64,000 nucleotides of DNA from Uranotaenia lowii (taxonomy: Eukaryota > Arthropoda > Insecta > Diptera > Culicidae). The notes beneath the pieces were generated by a model. That model did no database searches. It worked only from the letters and a program-made list of their open reading frames with translations, and was not told the origin of the DNA. The first letter of the stretch is position 1; every line of letters starts with the position of its first letter. Positions 11,283 to 21,858 of this stretch are shown here, one piece after another. The stretch lies in assembly GCF_029784155.1 (NCBI RefSeq), contig NC_073692.1, positions 325,781,406-325,845,405 of the forward strand. Direction: 5' to 3'. Position numbers and translations under genes: made by a program.

Positions 11283-13211
11283 CAGAGGTGCCAGGTAACC
11301 TGATTTATCAGGATTTGTCCTGATTTTCTAGAGACCGAAATTAAGATTCAAAATTTTTTATAGGATAAAAGTATTTTGAAATAATTAACATAATAAATAA
11401 TTCACATAAATAATAACATAATTGTAAACTTATTGAAAATTGTTGAATGATTGAATACTGGAATATCTTGTATGATCCCATTTCTATGACATTATGATCA
11501 TATATCTATAAAATATAAGAGCTCTAAAAATGAAGAGTATAATTTTTAAAAAAGATGCCTAACCATGTGTTTCAAATAATTCAACCTTTCAGTAAAGGAA
11601 GCGAATAATTTGAAAAAATAATTGAGTAAAATTACAACTGCTAGACTAAAATACGATGCTTCAACGTAGGTTACAATAATCGATCGAATTAACTATAGAA
11701 ATTAAACATTTTGACAACTTTGAAATATCAATATTTTCAATGTTGTCATTTTGTCACTTATGTCACAGGTTATACAGAGCAAACGTAGAAATATTTGAAA
11801 CACATTGTTGGGGACCTTTTTTTTGATATTGTATTTTTTGAAATTGTATTTGTTATGTTATATTCGCCTTTTAAATCGATTTGATCGATACACCTATGCG
11901 TGTAGACCAGGCCGACTAACCATTTACTAAACTGAAAATTGTAAAAATGAACATAGATACAAATTTGAAAATATATTTAACCGATCATTGTACTCTATGT
12001 TAGAATCATAGATACTCTATTCTTGCTGTCTTGACTCGATAGGTTATCCAGAGCAAATGTTGAATTATTTGAAACACATGGTTGGGAACCTTTTTTTTAT
12101 ATTGTAATCTTAATTTTATATTCGTCTTCTTAATTGATTTTGATCGGTATGTTTTTTAATAATCGATATACATATGCGTTGAGACCAGGCCGACATTCCA
12201 TTTACTAAACTGAAAATTGTAAAAATGAACATAGATACAAATTTGAAAATATATTTAACCGATCATTGTACTCTATGTTAGAATCATTGATACTCTATTC
12301 TGGCTGTCTTGACTCCATAGGTTACCCAGAGCAAATGTTGAATTATTTCAAACACATGGTTGGGAACCTTTTTTTTATATTGTAATCTTTAATTTTTTTA
12401 TATTGTTATCTTTAATTTTATATTCATGTTTTTAATTGGTTTCGATCGGTAGGTTTTTCATGACCGATATACCTATGCGTTGAGACCAGGCCGACATTCC
12501 ATTTACTAAACTGAAAATTGTAAAATGAACATAGATACAAATTTGAAAATATGTTTTACCGATCATTGGACTCTATGTTATAGAATCATTGATACTCTTT
12601 ACTTGCTGTCTTCACTCTATAGGTTACCCAGAGCAAATGTTTTATTATTTGAAACACATGGTTGGGAACCTTTTTTTATATTGTAATCTTTATTCATATT
12701 CATGTTCTCAATTGATTTTGATCGTAAGTTTTTTAATGGTGGAAATTTAAGAAAGTTTACAGACCAGCCAAACATACCATCACAATATATTATCCAGGGT
12801 TGGAAAAGTGAAATTCACTGCATCACTGCATCACTCTTGATTCATGAAAATAATAATAATTTCTGCTTAGATTGCATAAATAAAGGCGCAAGACAGTGCT
12901 GTAAGCGCCTGGATTTATGCAATCACAGTACGCAGCTTGTTGGCTGGCCGGTGGTAGTTCATATTGAAAAACACCGTAAATATCATCTGAACCGAAAATT
13001 ACCATGGTTTAAACTTTTTTATAACCTATTTATTCGATTTCTCATACTTTAACTACAAATTCGATCATATTCATGAAGTTTTTATGACAAATCAGGACAT
13101 TTTAGTGACAAATTTTCAAAAAATCAGGTTAACTCGAAAGTTTTGAAAAATCAGGACGGTCTCTCGGAAGTCAGGACAAATCCTGATAAATCAGGATACC
13201 TGGCACCTCTG
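11283..13211. mobile_element. Non-autonomous TIR DNA element with ~50-bp termini
   Basis: The left end begins CAGAGGTGCCAGGTAACCTG and the right end is its near-exact complement ending CACCTCTG. The match continues for roughly 50 bp through a GATTTATCAGGA motif. The 1.9-kb interior has no transposase-like frame; much of it is a ~290-bp tandem repeat. CAG..CTG ends are compatible with hAT-like elements, but no clear 8-bp target duplication was found, so the superfamily is open. Confidence 0.7.
11755..12735. repeat. ~290-bp tandem repeat, about 3.3 copies
   Basis: Units carry GAGACCAGGCCGAC-type boxes at about 11901, 12180 and 12481. Each is followed by a conserved block around TAAACTGAAAATTGT and then an ACACATGGTTGGGAACC block followed by poly-T. 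The spacing of about 280-300 bp varies with the poly-T and AT-rich filler. It lies wholly inside the TIR element at 11283-13211. Confidence 0.8.
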
Positions 13212-13379
13212 ATCCAAACCAAAACGATGGTTGGTAAACTTTTACATTTTTTACCTATTTATAATTCATCGTGTAGTTTTAATTTGAACGCGCGCCACTT
13301 TGGCAAAAGCAAAATTTCAAATGGAATTCAGGCTTCTACTTACTTTATTTTCATGGTGTTAAAAATTATAAGGATATTG

Positions 13380-14925
13380 TTCATCGTCGCGTCGGAATCC
13401 ATCGCGGGGTCGGCATCAACCAATGTCATCGTGGTGCGGAGCGAACGGGAAACCCTCAGGCGCCGTGTCCTGGAGATTCAGTTAACAAACGCGTCTTCCG
13501 TGCGAACAACCTCCGGGCCAAACCAGTGTGCATAATGATGCTAAGATACTCCGCTCAAATGTACGTTTGATTGTAACATTCATTATTGTGTAACACCCGG
13601 ATGAATCCCACAGGAAATTACATTCTAAGGCGCACGATAACGGACGTAATTTTACGCTGACAACGGTGGACATTCAATTATGACGTTCGTTCTTACAGTC
13701 TTCTGGTAATTGTTCCGGATAAGTGAATTCGAAGTTTGTGACACGTTCGTGCAACAACACAAAGGAGGAAAACGAGACTTATAAGACGGACGGCAAGGGT
13801 GTCAGCTGTCTTGAATCGCTACGTGTTGCCTGTGTCCGATGATGACCAAATCGTAAGTTTCTTCCAAATTGATCTACTGAATACTAAAGCCAAAATTGGG
13901 ATTTTTTGTGTTATGACCATATTTTAAATTAGTGCAGTTTCTTCCCCGTACACATTTTCGATAATTTTATTAGGGTTATTACTATTCATATTTGTTAATG
14001 ACCCCGGCCTTTCTGCTTAGCCCTCAACAATGTAAAAATGACTTTATATTGACTGTCCCAAGTAACCATAAGCGCTAACATAGCAGTTAATTTCGCCAGA
14101 ATTGACTCACAGTGCTAAGAGAGGGCAGATAAGCTTGTTATTGGATAACATTTTGATAATTCGTAAGTGCTTATGGTTCCTTGACTTGATGGCTTCTCAA
14201 TCATAATTTTTTAACGTACCTCTATTGACGTGGAAAAGAACTCATCAAATGTAATAGATTTTCTCGGGAAAAATGAATAAAATTATCATTTTGGTATCTT
14301 TTTCTTTCGCTCTGAATTTTTTTTATTTTGAGTAAAGAAGTTGGATCCCTGCTTGGGCCACCGCAACCGATGTGAATATCTTTCCGGATTGCATCATATA
14401 TCTTAAATTTATATTATTTGAAGGCATCTCTTAACAAAAATTATAGTACTTGTCCACATTTTGAACTATACACCATTGTACAACCTATAAGACAGGAATA
14501 GTTAAGATCCCCACGCACAATTCAACAAAAAAGTTTCCGCGTTTACTGATAAAATATGCTAATAATTGAAATTTACATGTATGTGATTGTAATTGTGTGC
14601 TTCTGTGTATTGAGTTTGTGTTGCGCACCATAAAAAACAGCGTTAAAACATTATGATACTATGAATAAAAATTTCGCTGCAATTGTATGCTCTTTAGTGA
14701 AAATTACAGTTTAATTTTCAATAACGTTGCTGATATTTACATCGTTTGTAGAATAAGGTGTAGTAGCGCACAGTCCAAATTCAAAAATCATCATTCAGTT
14801 CAGAATTCAGATTGAAATTCAAGATTCAAATTTAGAATTAAAATCTTGAATTCACAATTATGAATGCAATTTGAAATTCACGATTCATAATGTACATATT
14901 AATAAACTAAGATTTACATGTGGGA
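13380..14925. repeat. Diverged paralogue of right-arm block 33640-35460
   Basis: 13793-13995, 13996-14290 and 14340-14925 correspond in order to about 33640-33845, 34640-34900 and 34920-35480. Relative to this copy, the right arm has extra sequence near 33846-34640, including the 270-bp MITE at 33856-34125. Several percent divergence and indels show an old segmental duplication, unlike the near-identical inverted arms. No intact gene is visible; a splice-donor-like ATC|GTAAGT occurs at 13852/13853. Confidence 0.7.
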
Positions 14926-15135
14926 TGCCATAACGACCGATTTGAACGAGTAATTACTCGAAGCATCTATAAGCCATTAGGACGCCCCTCGGCGATAAGT
15001 CAAAACTTATGTAAGACCCTTCACACACACCGACACGCAGTTGTCATTCATCGTCGCGTCGGAATCCATCGCGGGTCGGCATCAACCAATGTCATCGTGG
15101 TGCAGAGCGAACGGGAAACCCTTAGGCGCCGTGTC

Positions 15136-15203
15136 TGTAAAACGTCGGGTTCCGTTTCCGGTTCTATTTCTGCGGGGAAATACTCTTCGTTTCGAGTTTT
15201 ACA
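15136..15203. mobile_element. 68-bp micro-insertion with TGTAAAAC/GTTTTACA ends (copy 1)
   Basis: The segment begins TGTAAAAC, ends GTTTTACA (perfect 8-bp inverted termini) and is flanked by GTGTC at 15131-15135 and 15204-15208. The paralogous sequence at 13465-13469 has a single GTGTC and lacks the 68 bp, exactly as an empty target site would look. It is far too small to code for anything. Alternatively, the 13-kb copy lost it by deletion between the GTGTC repeats. Confidence 0.6.
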
Positions 15204-15792
15204 GTGTCCTGGAGATTCAGGTAACAAACGCGTCTTTCGTGCGAACAACCTCGCGGGCCAAACCAGTGTGCATAATGATGCTAAGATACTCCGCTCGAAT
15301 GTACGTTTGATTGTAACATTCATTATTGTGTAACATCCGGATGATTCCCACAGGAAATTACATTCTAAGCCGCACATAACGGACGTAATTTTACGCTGAC
15401 AACGGTGGACAGTCTTCCGGTAATTGTTCCGGATAAGTGAATTCAAATTTTGTGACATGTTCGTTCAACAACACAAAGGAGGAAAACGAGACTCATTAGA
15501 CGGACGGCAAGGGTGTCAGCTGTCTTGGATCGCTACGTGTTGCTTGTGTCCGATGATGACCAAATCGTAAGTTTCTTCCCAAATTGATCCACTGAATACG
15601 AAAGCCAAAATTAAGATTTTTTGTGTTATGACCATATTTTAAATTAGTGCAGTTTCTTCCCCGTACACATTTTCGACAATTTTATAAGGGTTATTACTAT
15701 TCATATTTGTTAATGACCCCGGGTTATTACTATTCAAATTTGTTAATGTCATCGTGGTGCGGAGCGAACGGGAAACCCTTAGGCGCCGTGTC

Positions 15793-15860
15793 TGTAAAAT
15801 TTCGGGTTCTTTTTCCGGTTCTATTTCTGCGGGGAAATACTCTTCGTTTCGAGTTTTACA
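15793..15860. mobile_element. 68-bp micro-insertion (copy 2)
   Basis: Same length and GTGTC flanks (15788-15792 and 15861-15865) as the copy at 15136. The left terminus has one substitution (TGTAAAAT). Confidence 0.55.
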
Positions 15861-16780
15861 GTGTCCTGGAGATTCAGGTAACAAACGCGTCTTCCGTGCG
15901 AACAACCTCCCGGGCCAAACCAGTGTGCATAATGGTGCTAAGATACTCCGCTCGAATGTACGTTTGATTGTAACATTCATTATTGTGTAACATCCGGACG
16001 ATTCCCACAGGAAATTACATTCTAAGCCGCACAATAACGGACGTAATTTTACGCTGACAACGGTGGACATTCAATTATGACGTGCGTTCTTACAGTCTTC
16101 TGGTAATTGTTCCGGATAAGTGAATTCAAATTTTGTTACATATTCGTTCAACAACACAAAGAAGGAAAACGTACAAGGGTGCAAGGGTGTCAGCTGTCTT
16201 GAATCGCTACGTGTTGCCTGTGTCCGATGATGACCAAATCGTAAGTTCTTCCAAATTGATTCACTGAATACGAAAGCCAAAATTAAGATTTTTTGTGTTA
16301 TGACCATATATTAAAATTTCGCTGAAATTGTATGCTCTTTAGTGAAAATTATAGCTTAATTTTCATTAACGTTGCTGATATTTACATCGTTTATAGAATT
16401 AGATGTAGTAGTGCACAGTCCAAATTCAAAAACCATCATTCAGTTCAGAATTCAGATTGAAATTCAAGATTCAAATTTAGAATTAAAATCTTGAATTCAC
16501 AATAATGAATGCAATTTGAAATTCACGATTCATAATGTACATATTAATAAACTAAGATTTACATGTGGGATGCCATAACGACCGATTTGAACGAGTAATT
16601 ACTCGAAGCATCTATAAGCCATTAGGACGCCCCTCGGCGATAAGTCAAAACTTATGTAAGACCCTTCACACACACCGACACGCACTTGTCATTCATCGTC
16701 GCGTCGGAATCCATCGCGGGTCGGCATCAACCAATGTCATCGTGGTGCGGAGCGAACGGGAAACCCTTAGGCGCCGTGTC

Positions 16781-16848
16781 TGTAAAACGTCGGGTTCCGT
16801 TTCCGGTTCTATTTCTGCGGGGAAATACTCTTCGTTTCGAGTTTTACA
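16781..16848. mobile_element. 68-bp micro-insertion (copy 3)
   Basis: Copy of 15136-15203 carried along by the 1645-bp tandem duplication, with both GTGTC flanks kept. Confidence 0.55.
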
Positions 16849-17437
16849 GTGTCCTGGAGATTCAGGTAACAAACGCGTCTTTCGTGCGAACAACCTCGCG
16901 GGTCAAACCAGTGTGCATAATGATGCTAAGATACTCCGCTCGAATGTACGTTTGATTGTAACATTCATTATTGTGTAACATCCGGATGATTCCCACAGGA
17001 AATTACATTCTAAGCCGCACATAACGGACGTAATTTTACGCTGACAACGGTGGACAGTCTTCCGGTAATTGTTCCGGATAAGTGAATTCAAATTTTGTGA
17101 CATGTTCGTTCAACAACACAAAGCAGGAAAACGAGACTCATTAGACGGACGGCAAGGGTGTCAGCTGTCTTGGATCGCTACGTGTTGCTTGTGTCCGATG
17201 ATGACCAAATCGTAAGTTTCTTCCCAAATTGATCCACTGAATACGAAAGCCAAAATTAAGATTTTTTGTGTTATGACCATATTTTAAATTAGTGCAGTTT
17301 CTTCCCCGTACACATTTTCGACAATTTTATAAGGGTTATTACTATTCATATTTGTTAATGACCCCGGGTTATTACTATTCAAATTTGTTAATGTCATCGT
17401 GGTGCGGAGCGAACGGGAAACCCTTAGGCGCCGTGTC

Positions 17438-17505
17438 TGTAAAATTTCGGGTTCTTTTTCCGGTTCTATTTCTGCGGGGAAATACTCTTCGTTTCGAGTT
17501 TTACA
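17438..17505. mobile_element. 68-bp micro-insertion (copy 4, right flank eroded)
   Basis: Copy of 15793-15860 in the second tandem unit. A 3-bp deletion has removed part of the right GTGTC flank. Confidence 0.5.
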
Positions 17506-18451
17506 GCCTGGAGATTCAGGTAACAAACGCGTCTTCCGTGCGAACAACCTCCCGGGCCAAACCAGTGTGCATAATGGTGCTAAGATACTCCGCTCGAATG
17601 TACGTTTGATTGTAACATTCATTATTGTGTAACATCCGGATGATTCCCACAGGAAATTACATTCTAAGCCGCACAATAATGGACGTAATTTTACGCTGAC
17701 AACGGTGGACATTCAATTATGACGTGCGTTCTTACAGTCTTCTGGTAATTGTTCCGGATAAGTGAATTCAAATTTTGTGACATATTCGTTCAACAACACA
17801 AAGGAGGAAAACGTACAAGGGTGCAAGGGTGTCAGCTGTCTTGAATCGCTACGTGTTGCCTGTGTCCGATGATGACCAAATCGTAAGTTCTTCCAAATTG
17901 ATTCACTGAATACGAAAGCCAAAATTAAGATTTTTTGTGTTATGACCATATATTAAAATTTCGCTGAAATTGTATGCTCTTTAGTGAAAATTATAGCTTA
18001 ATTTTCATTAACGTTGCTGATATTTACATCGTTTATAGAATTAGATGTAGTAGTGCACAGTCCAAATTCAAAAACCATCATTCAGTTCAGAATTCAGATT
18101 GAAAATCAAGATTCAAATTTAGAATTAAAATCTTGAATTCACAATAATGAATGCAATTTGAAATTTACGATTCATATTGTACGTATTAATAAACTAAGAT
18201 TTACACTCATAATTATATTTTGTCATCCACATTTGTAAAATATTTCAACATAATTTTTAAAAATACAAATTTTAACTCCTTGGTAGAACGCTCGCTATTA
18301 TAAAATGTATTATCAGATTAATTTTGGATTAACTATCTTTCCGAATTTTGGTTTTCTTGATCACAGTGTAATACTTAACAGCATATAGGTAGGCGTTGTG
18401 TTGACTGACTGGCAGGTTGACTGACAGCAATTCTATACATCCCTTTTTCAG

Positions 18452-18639
18452 GCTGGCAGCCTCCATTTATTTCACTTCGAATTGGCGCTGAAAGTTGTCT
18501 ACATTTTATTCTTGTAAATAACGGTGAAATAGATACAAAAAGAAAAGTACCAGTGCGTGGAAAGTCGATTGTTGGTGCCTTAACTATTGTTGGTGCCTTA
18601 ACTATTGTTGGTGCCTTAACTATTGTTGGTGCGTATAAG
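18452..18639 (+). pseudogene. Exon of duplicated unknown gene, with in-frame 18-bp expansion
   Basis: A 188-bp segment between a pyrimidine-rich CCCTTTTTCAG acceptor and an AAG|GTACGT donor, open throughout in one phase. It equals the 152-bp exon at 41182-41333 plus exactly 36 bp, because an 18-bp unit encoding IVGALT is present three times plus a partial unit instead of once. Nothing downstream of the donor matches the later exons of the 41-44 kb copy, so this is probably an orphan first part of the duplicated block. Confidence 0.55.
18568..18632. repeat. 18-bp minisatellite, three full units plus a partial one
   Basis: Perfect repeats of ATTGTTGGTGCCTTAACT followed by a diverged partial unit. 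The homologous places at 35.86 and 41.3 kb hold one unit plus a diverged partial. Confidence 0.92.
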
Positions 18640-18899
18640 GTACGTACATTAACTTTTTATTATGCAACAATCCGATTTATTTTTTTTGATTTTAGTTGAG
18701 TTATTTAGTTAAAATATAAGGGTTTGAGGTCCAGATTCGATTTCTGATTAAACTTCTGATTAACTTGTTTTTAATGAACTACGTTCAAATCATTGAGGCG
18801 CTAGGATCAGAGTTGCTGACTTCGAAACACCCGGCCTCTTAGGTTTTTTTTTCGTTTTTCATAATTGCCATAACACCTTCTAAGACTTATTTAGGATTG

Positions 18900-19273
18900 G
18901 GGGCAAGTGCAAACGCAATACTTTTTCCAAACTAATTCACAGATGAGTCAGTATATCGGTCCTAAAATGAATTGAATACATGTTCCGGTATGTTTTATCA
19001 ACTTTTATTTATATATTTGCTGTTTTCTTGCAATATTGATAACTTTTTGGAACTCCATTTTTGGTGACTGTTGTTTTAAGCAAAAGACCTTCATTTACTA
19101 AGGCATTGCGGAACTATGAACATTCGCTTCAGATACAACACTTTGGATACCCCTTCTGACCATTTTAATATAATGCTGAACTATTTTGGTGATGAATTTT
19201 CTGAAATGGCTGATGTTACATGGCTTAAAGGTGCGTTTGCACTTACCCTGGTAGTGTCGTTTGCACTTGCCCC
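18900..19273. mobile_element. Putative MITE bounded by 16-bp GGGGCAAGTGCAAACG inverted repeats
   Basis: 16-bp perfect inverted repeats at 18900-18915 and 19258-19273, lying just after the point where homology with the 41.6-kb paralogue stops. A third copy of the terminus at 19622-19637 means the true right end is uncertain. No target duplication was identified. Confidence 0.4.
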
Positions 19274-20015
19274 GCAGTGTGGTTTAACAAGAGCGAATAT
19301 TACGTTCACAACTTTCGGGGTTTACTAAAAATTTATCATAAATGTTCTGCTTTCACTTGAATATCGTTCTCAAACACTCACATTTTAACGAAAAATCGGA
19401 TTTGAATGCCCTTTTTTGTAGCCAAAATATGCAAAACAAAAACACACTGTTCATGTCTAGTACGTACTTGAATTCGTGTGTGATCAAACAATGCCGTGTT
19501 TTTAGTGAAAAATTTAAAGAAAGTTTAGTTTATCTATGTCAGATTGTTTGTTTGGGTCTAAACAACATTTTCTAGAAGAAGAAATATTTTTTACTTTTTT
19601 TTGTAACACAGAAAATTTGAACGTTTGCACTTGCCCCGGTGTACCTTATATTGATCAGAGAAGCTTTTGCTTGCGGGAATATAGAGGCTATTTTGTACGG
19701 CTCGGAAGTCAAGCTTTTTGCAGTCCGGATTTATAATGTTTCGGACAGATATCACATGTTCGGCAATGTTGCGGGCAGTAAACTGACACTGTACAGCGAT
19801 CACTTATGCAACATGTTGCCTTATTGTGAGTACACATGAAAATCACTTAATACTTCGGGGCGAATGATACATGTTTGCCCCTGTGTTCACTTTTTGTCAC
19901 TGCTACCCCTTTCCTTAGTCTGGGAATTAGAATTCGGGTGGCTGGTGGTAGGAGTTACAGCGTCAGGCTGTTTTGTTGGTTCTGGGGCAGCCGAACTCTC
20001 ATTTTGAAACTTGAA

Positions 20016-20126
20016 CAGTAGCTATTTCAATCATGTGGGTCGACGATGCAATAATACAGAATATTGAAGCCTTTATCAGTAGCTATTTCAACCATGTGGG
20101 TCGACGATGCAATAATACAGAATATT
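20016..20126. repeat. 61-bp tandem duplication
   Basis: A segment starting CAGTAGCTATTTCAA occurs at 20016 and again at 20077 with one substitution in the compared part. It has no coding context. Confidence 0.85.
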
Positions 20127-21159
20127 AAGTGAAATTCTCAGCTTTTCAAATTTTGTGTTATTCGACGTAATGAAAGCTCACGAGAGCATTGCTTTTATTC
20201 CAAATATCTCGAAAAGGTATGAATATTTTTAACGTTTTACATTTACAACAAATAGTCTAGTCAAATCCATGGTATTTTTATTGGAGATTTTTATGTGTTT
20301 TGAATATTCGAAAACATGATAAAATAATCAAATTTTTGAATTTTTGGAAATAAGCTGTTATTTCTACAGATTTCGAAATCTCGTTCAATTTTATTTAGCC
20401 TCAATCAATCACAATCGTCTTCCTGCATCTTAAAAGGTACACCGGGGTATTTGGGGACGATGAATGTTTGAACATCACGGGGCACTATTTTTCAAATTTT
20501 TAATTTAGAATGTTTAATTCATTTTTAATCTATCTAATAACTGTGAAACGGATACGATTACGACAATAACGGGTGTTTTCAGCGATTTTTGGTTTACTTT
20601 TAATTATAACTGATATGTCGAGATGATGTGCATCATTTTCAATTGCATTTTTAATCTAGCGGGTTCTTGGCGACAAACTTTACATTGAAACAATCCTATC
20701 ATTCAGAAGATAGAGAAAATCTACCATCCCTACTTACCTTATAAAGCAGAGTAAGTGAAGAAACCAGCGGTTCATTAGTTCTAGTGATAACTTTCGCGAG
20801 TTGTGTCAACACTGGACCTAGCAGAGGGACGACAAATTCTAGGAAAAATGAGATAACTTATCTCGATCATACTTATATCTTCTGTATTAGTATACAACAT
20901 ATTCTGCATCAAATTGATCGTAGTTTTGTCTAAATAGATCCACTGTTGATTTTCTTAAAAGATTTAAGTTGTACTATATGAAAAACCGTCCTACTTACCT
21001 TTGTGTACTTTAAATGGTATTTGGCTTAAATTTGGAAACCTGTCAAATTTAATTATTCCAATGAAAATGATGTTCATCTGATCCTGGCGCCTCGATTGGT
21101 TTCTATTTTAAAATCGTGTTATCGGAACAAATTATATTGACATTATCGATTGATATTCA

Positions 21160-21450
21160 ATATTTGGATTGAAAAAAGACATCAGAGCCAAAGGGGTATA
21201 ATTGCAAATATGGTCGATTTTGAGTTAGCAATACTTTACAATTTTTTACATTTCAATATGAATTTGGTAATTTTATCGGGTAATTTTAAGTCTATTTACT
21301 TAAACACTTCTACGTTTGAAACAAAAATACCTATTTTTGAATAATATATGGAAAATGACCAAAAAACGACAACTTAAAAGCGTGTTTTCTCGAATTATTC
21401 TTTTATGCATCTATACCCCTTTGGCTCTAAGGGTCGTAAATATATTTTTT
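21160..21450. mobile_element. Degenerate MITE related to the CAATTGAGG family
   Basis: Inverted termini around AGAGCCAAAGGGGTAT (about 21183 and 21414-21430) and an internal ATGGTCGATTTTGAGTTAG block match the MITE that hosts the mariner at 59338-60888. The outermost bases are eroded. Confidence 0.55.
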
Positions 21451-21858
21451 GTTTTTGTATTTTTATTAAGTTATAATAGCTTTCCTTTAATTTTAAGTTT
21501 CCACCCACTCATTTATAAGATGACTTTGTTCGGATACTGCAATGGTGTTTATTTGATTTCAAACACATTTGAAGTTATTTTGATGAGAAATATGGTTATT
21601 TTATGGTTACTAAATTTATAACTAATTTATTCAAATTTCGTTCCGAAATAATCAATAAAGATCAAAACTTTTTTCTGAAAATGATAGAATTCAAAGCGTT
21701 CGGTGATTAACTAAATTTATCACGATTGCCTTATTTTATAATATTCAATTAATTTTATTTAAATTAATGATTTCTTTTTTATAAACATTGGTTAGAATTA
21801 AACGAATCTAAATATTAAACTTGAAACTTTTTCAAATTTTTTATTTCAGTTTTTAAAC

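Larger units (their letters stand above)
14665..17956. repeat. 1645-bp direct tandem duplication (2 units plus partial third)
   Basis: Unit 1 runs from about 14665 to 16313 and unit 2 from about 16314 to 17956, followed by a partial third copy to about 18200. Corresponding positions differ by 1645 (for example 14920 and 16565), falling to 1642 after a 3-bp deletion near 17507. Units 1 and 2 are nearly identical, whereas the first ~260 bp of unit 1 is more diverged. Inside each unit a smaller segment starting GTCATCGTGGTGC is itself repeated about 657 bp apart. Open frames of 60-140 codons occur on both strands but overlap each other and show no domain. Confidence 0.88.
18640..21159. other. 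Repeat-derived DNA, no gene recognised
   Basis: 18640-18898 matches about 41334-41597 and 35885-36100. After 18898 a new sequence begins with GGGGCAAGTGCAAACG, whose exact reverse complement recurs at 19258-19273 and again at 19622-19637. This suggests the inverted termini of an inserted element. Short open frames at 19116-19328, 19342-19575 and 19639-19839 have no recognisable domain. Confidence 0.45.

Noticed and set aside
15136..15203. Intron with GT..AG ends
   Set aside because: Taking GTAAAA..ACAG as an intron leaves a junction (GTGTCT|TGTCC) that does not match the uninterrupted paralogue at 13465, whereas removing 68 bp plus one GTGTC does.
14920..17949. Overlapping 60-143-codon frames on both strands in the 1645-bp units
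   Set aside because: Sense and antisense frames overlap over the same bases, none has a domain, and their recurrence is explained by the tandem duplication.
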